Shown one piece after another: positions 1 through 12,153 of a DNA stretch of 64,000 nt. This stretch comes from Eonycteris spelaea (taxonomy: Eukaryota > Chordata > Mammalia > Chiroptera > Pteropodidae). Position 1 is the first letter of the stretch; the number at the start of each line of letters is the position of its first letter. Under the pieces are notes generated by a model. The model saw only the letters and a program-made list of their open reading frames with translations, had not been told where the DNA came from and did not search any database. The position numbers were made by a program, and so were the translations under genes. The stretch is taken from positions 1,240,001-1,304,000 of the forward strand of contig PUFA01000084.1 in assembly GCA_003508835.1 (NCBI GenBank). Reading direction: 5' to 3'.

Positions 1-20
1 AAAGTTTTTTTTTTAAGTAA

Positions 21-216
21 AATATGGTTGCCAGGGGCCATGGGAGGAGAAAATAGGATTGTTTAATTGGTACAGAGTCTCAGTTTTATGAGATTTAAAA
101 GGTCTGGAGATCAGTTGCACAACAATATAAACATATATAACATTATTGAATTGTACACTTAAAAATGGTTAAGTTGTTAAATCTTATGTGTATTCTACCA
201 CAATTTAAAAAATAAC
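21..216 (+). mobile_element. L1 3' end fragment
   Basis: The sequence shows the typical old mammalian L1 3' UTR pattern: tggttgccaggggcc, then gaattgtacacttaaaaatg, then attctaccacaattt, ending in an A-rich stretch. It is decayed and non-coding. Confidence 0.75.
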
Positions 217-639
217 ATCACTTATCACTAAATAAATGTTGATCAAACATTGAAAGAAGATTTAAAGGAAGCCCAAATATTAGCATGATGTGAGTGCCCA
301 CATGTCTCAGTCCAGCCTCGTACAGGCGGTAGTAATACCCGCAGAGAGAAGGCAAGACATGGGGCCAGGAGAGCTGGGAGGAGGCAGAAGCTATGAGGCA
401 GAGAAGCAGAAAGGAAAGTAGCAACAGTAGTTAAAAACACTACACATAGTGAGAAGTAAAAAAATGACCAGGTCGGTTAAACTGCATTTGATCCCAATGA
501 CCTTAGTTTTTGAGCCACACTTGAATCCCTGTGAGGCCTGGGTCTGTGGCTTTTAAAACTGTTGCCTTCCTTTTCTCCCATGTCGGCTTCAGACACCTCA
601 CTGCTTAGGGTCGACCCAGAGCTCATGCTTGCAAGCTAA
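217..639. other. Single-copy intergenic sequence, nothing recognised
   Basis: No conserved open frame, repeat family or RNA is recognised. The short open frames on the minus strand lack coding character. Confidence 0.5.
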
Positions 640-815
640 GATAGAAATTCTTCAACTTCACTGTGCATACAAATCACCTGGGGAGCTGGTTAAAATGCAC
701 GTTCCAATCCCTAGGTCTCGGGTGGGCCTGAGCTCTCCTGCCTCGCTGACAGATGCTAATGCTGTGGTGAGCATGCGCACCAGCAAGGATCTAGAAATCC
801 AACTAGCCTAGACAG
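640..815 (+). mobile_element. MER5-type hAT DNA transposon remnant
   Basis: The motif gtgcatacaaatcacctgg followed by ggagctggttaaaatgca is the diagnostic end of MER5A/B, a non-autonomous hAT-Charlie element. The right part is decayed. Confidence 0.7.
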
Positions 816-1185
816 AAAATTGGCTGTACACGAAAAACATGGCGGGCAGAGGGTACAGCAATTAAAACATTTTATGGTTCTAAAAAATGGAGAAAGTGAT
901 CAAACAGGCATGTGAAATGACTGGCATCATAAATCGTTGTTTAAAGTCAATACACATTTGGGGGTGAGAGAAACAGCCCCTTCCCAGGGAAAAGGTGTGG
1001 GGAGGAGATGCAATAACATTTAATCTTCAAAAGAGTCAAATTGAAAGGCTATGAAGCCAGGTTACCGAGATTATGGAAAGGAAAGATAGCAATTTGCAGC
1101 TGTAGAAACAAAGAATCTAAGTGAAAAGAGAAAAACAGTAGAAAAATCATCATGTTAGGGATAGAAACTATTGAAAACAGAAGAT
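816..1185. other. Intergenic, nothing recognised
   Basis: A-rich sequence without a recognisable gene or repeat. Confidence 0.4.
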
Positions 1186-1189
1186 TATA

Positions 1190-1306
1190 ATGTGTGTGTA
1201 TATATATATGCTTAATGTATATAAGTCATATAAGTGTATATATAATGTGTATATATCTACACGAATACATGTATGTGTATACATGCATGTGTGTGTGTGT
1301 ACAGCA
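1190..1306. repeat. TA/TG-rich microsatellite
   Basis: Interrupted runs of TA and TG dinucleotides such as tgtgtgtatatatatatg and catgtgtgtgtgtgta. Imperfect and probably polymorphic. Confidence 0.85.
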
Positions 1307-1494
1307 GAACTAGCCAAACGATAAAGAGGAGAAAAAAAACAGGTAAAGGCAAATTATATAAGAATTGAATTTCTAAGAAGTGAACAGTGTAGCTTATAAA
1401 ACTGTTGGCTTTATTCAATAAAGGGAGAAGTTTGGTTAATTTATTAACTCACTTTACATAGGTTTTGATGTGTATGAAATGATTTCTAAACTGT

Positions 1495-1665
1495 CATCTC
1501 TGCAAGGTGCCTGTGAGGTGGACAGAACAGGCCTATCCCCAGTTGAATAAAATAAGGTGGGTCTTATAATTCCTTTCACAAACAAGGAAATCGGGGCTTT
1601 GAGATGTGTCCAAGGTAAGGAAGGCAATAAGTGATAAGACTTCTTTGCCCTTTATTTTGTGATTC
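1495..1665 (+). mobile_element. MIR-like SINE fossil (weak)
   Basis: A degraded match to the MIR core: aaggaaatcggggctttgag followed by caaggtaaggaaggcaataa resembles the 'gaggaaactgaggc...aaggtcacacagctagtaag' consensus. Low similarity. Confidence 0.4.
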
Positions 1666-2546
1666 TTCCTATAGTGCAAGTAGATACACTATGTGACTTA
1701 AATATTTGTTCACAAAACTAATGGGGATAAGATGAGATCATATATTTTTTAAAAAATTGCAATGGGTCAAAGATTGTGAACAGAAGTCTCCCCCTCCTTG
1801 GCTCTGGCATGGGACAGCCACCCAGAAGGAACTCAGAGAGCAAAAATCACATTGTAAAATCAGATATGAGAGGTCAGCTATGACCTTTAGGTGGCCATAA
1901 ATGAAAGTTGGCCTTTGTGTTTTCCAGGATGCAGTCATCAGATCCAAGAGGTCAGAGGTTCATTCCTAGACATAGATAATGATCAAGAGCTGGCATTAGC
2001 TCAAGTCAAAAGTACACCATGTACTCTCTTCCAACATTTAACAGGGTGCAAGAACCTCTGATTTACCTGCCTCTTTTACGTGCACATTTGTGCGGTTATT
2101 GCCTATGGTATTATAGTTTGACTCTTTATTTGGAATTCATAGAAACTGAGGAGAATTGTTTTATATATGCCTCTTTATCTTAATCGTCAGCTGGACATTC
2201 GGTTTGTTATTTTGATGTTTCACAGAAGTTCAGGAGGTGTGGCAGGTAGATGAGCAGGTGGTAGTAGTTGTCAGGGAACGCTTCCCCGTCCCCTTTAGGT
2301 CACACCACTCGAAGCCTTCTGTATGTAAGTACAGTCCCACACACAGTCCTACATCCTCCCAAAGTTGTAGCCAGGGCACAAACCCAGCCTCAAAGAATCC
2401 TGCAGAGAAGTCTCAAGGAAATATGAGTTCACAGCATGTAATGACAATGGATTAAAATCGGGAACATGACAAGAGTACCCCAAAATATCTGAGTGTGAAT
2501 GGTACCCCTAGAATTGTGCAGTGTACAACCCACACACTATACATCA
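1666..2546. other. Intergenic, nothing recognised
   Basis: No gene, repeat family or RNA recognised. The open frame at 2237-2455 has no recognisable domain. Confidence 0.45.
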
Positions 2547-4440
2547 GGCCTAGGACTACCCACTTTCATGACTATTACTCAGCCTTGTGTTGGAAGGCCA
2601 AGAAAAGGTAATAAGACAAAAAAAGTTATATTTGGCTGTGTAAAGATTAGAGAGGGAGGAGCAAACTGACAAGCTATCACAACTATTAAGAGAATTGAGT
2701 AAGGTGGCCAGAAAAAACATCAAAACACAAAACAGATTTTCTATATACCAGTAAAAATCAATTGGAAACAGTAAAGCAATAATGGAAATTGGCTCAGGAA
2801 TAGAAAATAAATACAAAAGGACAGATTATCCAGCAACAGACGTGTAAAAGTGAGAATTTAGTACATGATTGCTGACATTTCAAAGGAAAAAGAAAAGGAC
2901 AGACTTTTCAATAAATGCTATTGAATTATTTATAGAAATGTTTCAGGTAAACTAAAGATGTATTTTTTAATGATATAAATATTAGAAGAAAATATGCCAA
3001 AATATTATCATAAGCTTGGAGGATGAGAAGATTTTCTTAAATAAGACCCAAAGAGAAAAATCCACAAAGGAGAAAAGTAATAACTTCAACTACATCAACA
3101 TAATAATAGCATAACAATAATAGTAAAGAATTCTGTTGACTAAAAACACAATGAAAACAAAGTTAAAAAATATTAGACTCCTACAAATGAGTAAAAAATG
3201 ATGCCCCAATATAAAATGAGCTAAGGATATGAATAAGCAATTAAGAAGAATATATAAAATGATGGCCAAGAATTGTATTAAAAGATGGCTAACCTCACTG
3301 GTTGTTCTGAGTTGACTTGTGTCCCCAGTATCTCAGACTGTGACTGTATTAAGGAATAAATAGGGCCTTTAACAAGGTAATTAAGTTCAAATGGGATGTT
3401 AGGGTGGGCCCTAACCCACTATGACTGGTGTCCTTGTAAGAGCAGGAAATGGGAACACGAAGAGAGATACGCGGATGACATGCTCAGAGGAAAAGCCACG
3501 TGAGGACAAGAAGAAGCCATTCTGGAAGCCGAGGAGAGAGGCCTCAGAAGAAACCAAACCTGCTGACACCTTGATCTTGGACGTCTACCCTCCACAACTG
3601 TGAGAAGATAAATTGCTATCGTTTAAGCCATCCAGTCTGTGATATTTTGTTATGACAGCCCTGGAAAACTAATATATTAGAATCAGAGAAATTTAAATAT
3701 TTTAAAAATGGGTTACTATTTTTACTCATCCAATTGGAAAAATAATAAAATTTTTAATAAATAGAAACCATTAGAGTATGAAGGAGCACTAGCTATCGGT
3801 CTCTGCTGGTGGAAGTATAAATTGGTACAGACACTGTAGAGGGCAATTTGGCAGTATCAAAAGTTAAAATGTACACAATTCCATGATGTAACAATTCAAC
3901 TTCTCAGCATATCCTCTGGAAAAACACTTGCATATGGGTACAGTGAGGATCACTGCAGCCTTTTGGTAAGAGTAGAAAATTGGAAACAGCTTACCTATCT
4001 ATCAAAAAAGAAAGGGCTAAATAAAAGAATTGTACTCTGTGGATGCTATGTAGCAGTTAAAATTAATGAGGCAGAACTATATACATATCTAGGAAGTCTC
4101 TATATGGAATACGAATATGGTGAGTGGAAAAACAGAATGAGAATAATATGACAACAGTTTATGAGTCCATATATACATACATACATACACACATACACAC
4201 ACACATGTGTGTATGTGAATGTAAAGGAGACCATCTGGCACTAAACACATCAAATGGTTACAGTAGGTACTTTTGGGGGGAAGAGGGCATTAGCATTGGC
4301 AGGATGGCTAAAGGAGAATTTAGCTTTATCTATACTGCTTTTTCATTTTATAAGGAGCATATAATCATTTATAACTTTTAAAAGTTATTACCTACTACTA
4401 ATACAATATTGTATGTTAGCTATATTTTAATAAAAATCTT
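2547..4440 (+). mobile_element. Old L1 (L1M) 3' half, split by an MLT1 LTR
   Basis: Two blocks (about 2547-3300 and 3677-4440) follow L1 ORF2 and 3' UTR order: gctaacctcactgg joins tagaatcagagaaat across the LTR, then ggtggaagtataaattggta, then gcagccttttggtaagag. The reading frame is destroyed. A TACA/CA microsatellite lies inside at about 4163-4215. Confidence 0.7.
3301..3676 (+). mobile_element. MLT1-type MaLR solo LTR
   Basis: Diagnostic blocks in order: gtgtccccagtatctcag, tgggatgttagggtgggccc, tatgactggtgtccttgtaa, cacgtgaggacaagaaga, ctgctgacaccttgatcttg, tccacaactgtgagaagata, and the 3' end ttttgttatgacagccct. It sits inside the L1 between two halves that would otherwise be contiguous, so it inserted later. 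ERVL-MaLR family, non-coding. Confidence 0.8.
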
Positions 4441-4559
4441 TTTTTAATATTTAAAAAATATTTTTAAATTTACCTACTAACAATAGTTTAGTCAGTTTTG
4501 TGGTTGTCTGTTACGTTTATTCCATAATAATTGAGGAACAAATTGATAGCTTGAGACTA

Positions 4560-4772
4560 GGTGTTGGCAGACTTCTGTAATGAGCCAAATAGTTAATCTT
4601 CTTTTGGGGGCTACATTACCCTCTTCCAACTACTCAATTCTCCTATTGTAGAGCAAAAGCAGCTATAGGTAACACGTGATGAATGAGCATGGCCGTGTTC
4701 TAATGAAATTTTATTTATAAAAACAGCTAGTGGGACAGATTTGGCCTATGAGCCATAGCTTATAACTCCTGG
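4560..4772 (-). mobile_element. hAT-type non-autonomous DNA transposon, copy 1
   Basis: In reverse orientation it shows the pattern 'gggtccgcaaactatggccc...aataaagttttattggaaca...cagcagagttgagtag' of a common mammalian hAT MITE. Here the matching blocks are gttggcagacttctgtaa, caactactcaattctcct, gttctaatgaaattttattt and ggcctatgagccatagctta. Essentially complete; related to 18,609-18,805 and 21,188-21,300. Confidence 0.7.
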
Positions 4773-4775
4773 TTT

Positions 4776-6780
4776 AGACTATTGGTTATATAACTAAAGT
4801 TTTTAAAAGTTATTTATTTATTATATTTTTAATGTGATTTTACTTATTTTGTATTATATTTGTTTATATCATTTAGTTATTCTATAACTAAAATATTTTA
4901 AATAAATATTTTTGGTGTATGGAAAAATTATCTTTCTATTAACCAAGGAATTAAATAAGTAGTAGCCTCTGGGGCCTTGCTTAGACCATTTTGGACTCTG
5001 GTCATATCATTAGAGACCAAAACACCCACTCCAGTGGAGATGATCCAGTCACCTTGGCCGTCTCTCATTGGTGACCACTGACCCTCCCAGCAGCAGAGTT
5101 GCACAACCATCTCTGTGGGAAGGGGATAGTGCCTGCCACAGCTGACTCGCTGAGTCAAGCTTCAGTGACCTCAGAGGTGACTCCTGACCATTGGATGCAG
5201 AGTTGCCTTAAAGCAAAGCTTCTGGCCATAGCCTCAGCCAAGCTGGGCTCTGTGGGGAGAAAGAGGACCTGGTGATGCTGAGGACAAGCAGGAGGGGCTC
5301 GGTTCTGTGGGACAAGGTGCCACCCCTCTACAACCACAACTAGAAGTAGAATACTCAGCAGTTCAAAGCCAACACAGCCCCCGGGGTATGGCAGGGCCTT
5401 CGAGGGTCCGCTCACTGAGGTGGTAAGAAGTCCTGTGCCTATCATGCAGCTATATCTGAACCCCAGTTCCACAAACCCAGCAGGCCGAGAGGAGCCAGGG
5501 CTGAGAAGTTCCCAGCTCCCACAGTCCTGGCCCAGGGTGTTTTCTCTGCCACAGGGAGGGGCCGACTGTATGTATGCCTCCTGCACCTCACGTAGGATTG
5601 GGGTTTCCACTGCGACTATCTCTCTAGGAGGCAAGTGCAGGATCGGGAAGCATCTTTAATGATGGGATTCAATGTGAAGTGACTGTCTTGATGGTTCCTT
5701 CCACCCTGGAAATGTGGAGAGCACCCAGGCCAACGTGATCCACAACCCGCTGTAATGCTGACTTCCAACCTAAGATACATTTGTGCTCCCACACTTCTGT
5801 TGCATGGAGCTGGGGGGTAGTCTGCCATTAGCAAAGAGAAAGAAAGAAAAACCTTACCTCCTTGGCGGTAATTTCTGTGACTTCTCCTTTAGGGTCCACT
5901 TTGAACAATCAGGAGCAAAGAATCAGTCAGCACATCCAGACCCCCTTGAGCGTAGTCTTCGCTTTTCGCCGGTGAACATTTCCGTCGCAGGGAGAGCCTG
6001 GACTCTTGCTGGGGCCAAGGCACTGCTTCCTCTTCCTCGCCCTAGTCACCGGTTATTATTCCCCAGGCTATGAGCCCATCTTGTTTCTTACCCACATTTC
6101 AGTCCAGGTTGGATGTTGGTTCTAAGTGGCAATCACCTGGCACTCCTAAGTCCCAAGTCCAGCGATCCAACTGGCACGTAAACAGATTACCGTATTTCCT
6201 CTCGTTACGTACCCCAACCTGTTTTTCTCAGCCATCTTCACTGAAAAACACAGAAGGGGACGAATACTGCTAGTATCTGCTTTGTCTAATTAGTTCTGAG
6301 CAGATTTCATGCTTCAGAGGGTTTCTCCACTTTAGCCGCTGGGGCAAAATTAATTTAAACTTAGATCTCCTAACATTTTTTCCTTTGTCTAAGCCACCTT
6401 CCCGTATAGTGTTACTTGGTGTGAAAATGAGCAAAGTATTGGATTCTGATGGCACCTGCCAGGGCCCACACCTTTATTTAAAAGACAGACAGGCACAGAG
6501 GGATTGGGAGAGTGTGAGACGAAGGCACTGAGCACAGTTTGCAGGAGTGTGACCCGTGGCTCTACCCTAGGACAGCTGACTGACTGGGAGCAGGGAGAGT
6601 GGACCTCAGGGAAATGTTCTAAGGGTCCCCTCATCCTCCAGGCCCTGCCAAGAGCCAGCAGCTCCTCACTCTTCAGCCTCATCCTTCGCGTTTCCCAGTA
6701 GCAGCTACTGCTGGCTGTTCTAGCTCCTGAGGGAAAAGAATAGACAAAAGTGACGGGTTTCACAAGGTATATTTCTTCTA
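4776..6780. other. Unrecognised single-copy region, moderately GC-rich from about 4926
   Basis: After an AT-rich stretch the base composition rises and scattered CpGs appear. A 159-codon open frame lies on the minus strand at 5155-5634, overlapped by open frames on the plus strand; it shows no domain I recognise and its composition resembles chance. By human synteny, the 5' region of NR1I2 could fall left of CFAP91 on the minus strand, but I see no NR1I2 coding exon here. Confidence 0.4.
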
Positions 6781-7092
6781 CTTGCTTTGCTCTCTGACAG
6801 GTGTGAGGAGTGGACTAGATACATGCAGGATCATCAGCCACATTGGGAGAGGGAGAGGGGACCGATCGATTAGACAGGTAGGGACGAGAACTAGGGATTC
6901 CCGAAAACTCATCACAGCAATCTTTATGTGAACGTGTGGACTGCCTTACATTTATTTCTTGATTGAAGTTGTTTTTGCTTTGAATGACATATTTTAATCC
7001 AGCCCTCCTGTTGAGAAAAGCAGGACTATTTAAGTATGATTTTTTGGTTTTTTAATTAAATTGGTTTCTTCTCTTCCACTCAATTTGCCCCT

Positions 7093-7265
7093 TGCAGGGG
7101 GTGAGGAGCATTTTCGTCTGGGCTTTCCTCGGGGTCAACATTTTTCAAGTGGTTGCTTGCTTGCTCTTCGCGACCAAATGCAGAAAATCAGACGGCTCAT
7201 ACAGCTCACTGCCAGCAGTGATGAGTGGGACCCACAGTCACGGCACTTTCGTTCAGTCACATTTT
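7093..7265 (+). other. Possible orphan exon with a hydrophobic segment
   Basis: A strong acceptor-like tract (tttcttctcttccactcaat followed by ttgccccttgcag) ends just before 7098. It is followed by an open frame including SIFVWAFLGVNIFQVVACLL, then KCRKSDGSYSSLPAVMSG, with CpGs retained. This looks like a transmembrane segment followed by a short cytoplasmic tail. I cannot assign a family, and no partner exon is recognised. It may be chance. Confidence 0.2.
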
Positions 7266-7584
7266 GACTGTCCACAGGGTACTCTGCTAGGGCTGAAAGG
7301 CATTGCATTATAAACCCCGCTGGTTGGAAGGTCGATCTGGGCCTTGGTCAGGGAAGACGTAGAATAAGGGAAATACTGGATTCAGGTCTCCATGGAGAGA
7401 CCTGTCCAGTGTTCCCCGGGGCTATATGAGGGGCCTGGCACTGCTTGTGGTTTCCTGAAAGCTTTGGCAAGGAGGTCATAGCCACAGGGATGGGAAAGCC
7501 GAAAAGGGTTAGAAACACACCCCAGGAAACTTTTATTTCTAAGATTAAAAGTAGGCCTTTCTAGGAGCACAGAGGATTTTTGAT

Positions 7585-7885
7585 GTCAGTGAAAATATTC
7601 TTGTGTGATACTATAGTGGTAGATACATTTCATTATATAGTTATCCAAGCCTATAAACTGTACAACACTAAGAGCGAACTCTAATGAAAACTGTGACTTT
7701 GGGTGATTATAAGGCGTCAATGTGGGTTCGTCAATTGTAACAAATGTACCACTTTGGAGGGGGAGTTGATAATGAGGAAGCTATGCACGTGTGGGGGTAA
7801 GGAATATGTGCAGAATCTCTGTACCTTCCTCTCAATTTTGCTGTGAACCTAAAACTGCTCTAATAAAAAAAAAGTCTTAAGAAAG
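7585..7885 (+). mobile_element. L1 3' end fragment (L1ME/MA-type)
   Basis: Blocks such as gactttgggtgattataa, tcgtcaattgtaacaaatgt, gagttgataatgaggaag, ctgtaccttcctctcaattt and gtgaacctaaaactgctcta, ending in an A-run, are the classic old L1 3' UTR. Confidence 0.85.
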
Positions 7886-9160
7886 TAGGCCTTTTTATAA
7901 AGGCAGACATTTCTGTGTCCAGGAAAAAAAGGCAGGATCCCAGCTCAGGGAGGCCAGCCGGCCAGAACTCCTCAGGTCACGGATAAAATAAACAGCTTTC
8001 GTCATCTCTCAAATCTCTCCTGACTCACAAGGGCCTGGCCTTATCTCCCTTGTAAAAATGGTGAATTATTTACAGCAGAAACAGGGAACTAAGAAAAGGT
8101 TACAAAATCACCAAGCGAAGACATTATCCTCAGGCTTTTGCATGGGTCTTGTGGATTCCCTGTCCTCTGAGTCTGTTGTGTGGTGTCAATGACCAGAAGG
8201 CAAGAGAAAGGCTGTAGGGCTGCCGGCCCCTTGTGTCTGTAAGTGCAGTTTTAACATTAGGCACAGCTCCAAGCTAAGAAAACACCCAGAAAATACACCA
8301 TAGTTATTAAGGACAGCATGCCAATGCCCCAGATGAGGTCTGAGTCAACCTCAAGCACATCTGGGAAGTAGGAGAAACTTGAGTCCTTGATCTCCATTCT
8401 ACACTTTGTCTATCGTAGCAACCAGAAATGTGGAGATCCTAAGCCACTCATAAGAGAAAAGCAGATCTGATAAGCCTAGGGGTTTCCTTAATATGAATTC
8501 ATTTCATGTTTTACTTCCCTCCATGGGACATCTAATTTAAAAACAACTGAGTCAACTTAAAGGAGTGAGGCACTAACTGTGTAAGTTCAGATGGAGCCTG
8601 AGTAAAACAGATGTTTCTCAACCAGTCAGGTGGTCCTTCTCAAATCTCTGAGAGTGTGCTCAGGAGGCCCTTGGAAAAGGGGCCAGCCAAGGCAAGACAC
8701 GGAGGCGATGCTCTGGCCCTGGGAGGCAGTCGTGGTGGAAGCCTCTCCCTTTTGTCTTTGGGTGGAGTCAGTAGAAAAGTGTCCAAGAAGTCTAGGAAGA
8801 AAAACCTTCCCTTTGAAAGTGGTCCCATTTTATCACGGGTGGAAGCAGTGACAAGAATTTTCCCTTCCTAGAAATGGCAGGTTCCAACAGTTGGGGGAGC
8901 TTCTAAAATTGAGCTTCAACTGGCCCAGACCTCTAATTGCTCTAGGACTCTATCGATCGCACTTGTGATTGGAGCCTCAATATCTCTTTCAGAATCATAG
9001 CACTTTGTTTTCACCTCATTTATAAATTCTACTGCAGAATGTGATACCTGTGTCTTAGTCCCCAGTAGGTAATAATCTCCCTTAGGGCAGAGGTCCTACC
9101 TGTCTTTTATAAATCACCTTGTACCAAATTCATTTGGTGGATGCTCAAGTTAGTTCAACA
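7886..9160. other. Intergenic, nothing recognised
   Basis: No gene or repeat recognised with confidence. Overlapping open frames on both strands around 8611-8871 mark a stop-poor patch without recognisable coding content. Confidence 0.4.
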
Positions 9161-9164
9161 ATTC

Positions 9165-9815
9165 TTTTTTAAAAAATAATTTTTAATTTTTCTATTACAT
9201 TTGACATACAATATATTAGTTTCAGATGTACAATATAACGATTAAACATTTATGTAACTTAAAAAGTGATCACCCCAATAAATGTAGTGCCCATCTGACA
9301 CCATATATAGTTATTACAATATTATTGACTGTATCCCCTATGTCATACTTTACATCCCCATGACTATTTTGTAACTACCAATTTGTGCTTCTTAATATTC
9401 TCCCCTTTTGCATCTATCCTCCCAATCCCTCTCCCATTGGGTAACCATCAAAATGTTCTCTGTACCTATGAGTTTGTTTTGCTTGTTTATTTATTTTGTT
9501 TTTTAGATTCCACATATAAGTGAAATCATATGGTCTTTGTATTTCTCTATTTGACTTATTTTACTTAGCATAATATCCTCTAAGGTCCATCCATGTTGTT
9601 GCAGATGACAACATTTCATTCTTTTTTATGGCTTGTATATATATGTACCACTTCTTCTTTATCCGTTCATCTATTGATGGACATTCAGGTTCTTCCCCAT
9701 CTTGACTATTGTAAATAATGCTGCAATCAACACAGGGATGCACATATCTTTTTGAATCAGTATTTGGGGTTTCTTCAGATAAATACCCAGAAGTGGGATT
9801 ACTAGGTCCTCCTTT
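9165..9815 (-). mobile_element. L1 3' end, antisense
   Basis: Read on the minus strand this is the L1 ORF2 C-terminus and 3' UTR. On the plus strand: tttagattccacatataagt, ttttacttagcataat, tccatccatgttgttgcaga, tggacattcaggttcttccc, aaatacccagaagtgggatt. No intact frame. Confidence 0.85.
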
Positions 9816-10424
9816 GTCCCTTGTTACAGCCTGTTTCAAAGTCTATTTTGTCTGGTATTAGTTTGCTACCCCCCCCCTTCTCATTCTGGAGCTCCCTTAA
9901 TGCCTATGTTAGTCTGTTGATGGTAACCCAAAGGTACTTTTTAGTCTTTGTTCATTTTTCTTTTTCTTTTTTTCTGCTCATATTGGATAATTTCGAATGG
10001 CCTATCGGCAAGTACACTAATTTTTTCTACTACCTGCTCAAATCTGAGGTTGAAACTCTCTAGTGAATTTCTCACTTTAGCTATTATACTTCTCAGCTCC
10101 ATACTTTCTATTTGGTTTCTTTTGATAATTTCTCTTTATTGGTATTCTCATTGTATTCATGGTCTCCTTTGGTTCTTGTCTTTGGTTCTTTTCATTCTCT
10201 GAGTATATTTAAAAGAGTTTTAAAGTTTTTGTCTAGTAAGTCTAATGTCTGGGCTTCCACACGGGCCATTTTATCAATTTATTGTTTTCCTTTAAATAGA
10301 TCATACTTTCCTTTTTGTGTGCTTCATGACTTCGTTGTTGTTCTGTTGGAAATTGGACATTTGAATATTGTAATGTGTTAACTCTGGAAATCAGATTCTT
10401 CCCCTTCCCCAGCATTTGCTTTTC

Positions 10425-10530
10425 TTTCCTCTTTTCTTTTATCTTCCCTTCCCTTCCCTTCCTTCTTCTCCCCTCCCCTCCCCTCCCCTCCCCTTCTCTT
10501 CCCTTTTTTCTCTTCTCCTCCTCTTTTAAA
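10425..10530. repeat. Polypyrimidine CT-rich low-complexity tract
   Basis: Almost uninterrupted C and T on the plus strand, with (CCCTT)n passing into (CCCCT)n at 10,470-10,493. Minus-strand open frames here that read as G/E/R-rich protein are artefacts of this tract. Confidence 0.9.
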
Positions 10531-10698
10531 GAGTTTATTTGAGCCCAAACTGAGGACAATTGCTGGGAAGCAAGAGCTCAAATGCTTCCCACAGCTTACT
10601 TTTCTTAACTATTGAAGGTTTAGCTTGTGTTCAGTTAGTGTCTTGACAGCGATTTCCTTGAATGTCAGGAGCTAAACAAAGCACAACAAAACAAACAT

Positions 10699-10726
10699 CC
10701 CCCCTCCCCCGCACCCCCTCCCCGCT
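10699..10726 (-). other. G-quadruplex-type motif
   Basis: Four C-runs of six, five, five and four on the plus strand separated by one to three bases give four G-runs on the minus strand. Confidence 0.6.
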
Positions 10727-11756
10727 CCTCCCACCCTCCTGCCCACATACTCCTTGTGGATTGGATCTGTTCTGGGGCCCTCCTTTAACACTAGCCATTT
10801 AAAATCTCCATCGGCCCTCACTTCCTGCTGCCCTGAGCCTAGTGAGCAGCCAGTGGAGAAAGCTTAAGGTCTTCTCAGGTCTTTCTGAATATGTGTCCTG
10901 TCCTGGGCACGCATGTTGCTTTCTAAACTTCCCAGTATACAGACATTTTTGAAATGCCCTAATTTTCCAAAGAAACTCTCCCTGGCTTTTCCTCCCGGGT
11001 GCTAGGCAGTTTATTGAACGCCTCAACTTTAATCTTTTGCCCACTAGCAGTTGTAGGTTTTTTGTTTACCTTATAGTGTTCTTGAGCAATGCCTGTCATT
11101 TTACTCCCCTGAGTAGGTTCCAAGTTAGGCAAACAAAGACAGCACTTTGCCTTAGTCCTTAGGTTAGCCCCAGACAGTTAAGGGCCAATGAACACAATAA
11201 TTTGTGAATAAGTTCTGTTCTGTGCCCTTCAGAACCAGGGACTAGGGTCCCACACTGGGAATATAGGCTGCTGTCTTCAGGACTGCTGCTGAGCCAGGAA
11301 GTGAGGCAAGTGCTAGTAAAAATGTCACAAATCTCTCCTACTATTTTTAAGTTACTTTTTCCTTGATTCAGCATTTGCTGAATGTTTGATGGAAACCCTT
11401 GACTCTTCTCAAGAGTTCTGGCAAAGTTACTTCTGACAGTCGTTGCTTGTTTTTCAACATTTCTATGGCGGAACCACAGTTTGAAGCTGCCTACTCTCCC
11501 ATTTTGCTGACCTTACCAATGCTACTGGATGACTCATTTCTTAAATTTTTGTATACGTCTCAGTTCCCTTCTCTGTACAATGAGATGATACAGGGAGCTG
11601 GTGGTGAGGCTTTTCTTTTTAGAAAAGTTATGATAAAACAAGAACAGCCTATTTCAGAAGCCCAAGACCTTTTTGTGTTGGGCTTTATATCTGCATTGGT
11701 CATAACTGTAAATGACCTCTTCCCAGAAGGAGCTGTAGACATCTGTCAATTATTAT

Positions 11757-11781
11757 ATGTGTGTGTGTGTGTTGTGTGTGT
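11757..11781. repeat. (TG)n microsatellite
   Basis: A short interrupted TG run. Confidence 0.8.
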
Positions 11782-12013
11782 TTAATGATTAGTACTTTTG
11801 GGGTCCTGTGCAATTAAGTAATAAAGACATTCTCCTATGTTTTCTACTAGGAGCTATATGGTTTAAACTTTTAACTTAACACTGAGATCCAATTCAAATT
11901 AATTCTTGTGTTTGGTGTAATATAGGTGTCAAGATTCATTTCCCCCTTTTTAATTTAGTCATTTTTTTCCAGCATCATTTGTGGAAAAGATCCTCCTTTC
12001 CCCATTACATAGC

Positions 12014-12085
12014 TCTGTCAGCTTAGTAAAAAATAAAATAAAATAAATAAAATAAAATAAAAAAATAAAAATAAAATCCATTAAC
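12014..12085. repeat. (AAAAT)n A-rich repeat
   Basis: Runs of taaaataaaataaa interrupt the antisense L1; possibly the tail of a lost retroposon. Confidence 0.85.
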
Positions 12086-12153
12086 TATACATGTATGGGC
12101 CTATGTCTGGACCCCATATTCTGTAACATTTATCTACTTATCTGTCTTTACAC

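Larger units (their letters stand above)
9816..11560 (-). mobile_element. Old LINE-like sequence (L1M 5' region type), antisense, interrupted by CT-rich DNA
   Basis: Blocks such as tctcagctccatactttcta, tttctatttggtttct, gtctaatgtctgggcttcca, ggaaattggacatttgaata and tgtcctgtcctgggcacgca resemble the 5' part of ancient L1M elements in antisense. The family assignment is tentative and the boundaries are soft. Confidence 0.45.

Noticed and set aside
10242..10581. Minus-strand frames reading as G/E/R/K-rich protein
   Set aside because: They are translations of the CT-rich low-complexity tract.
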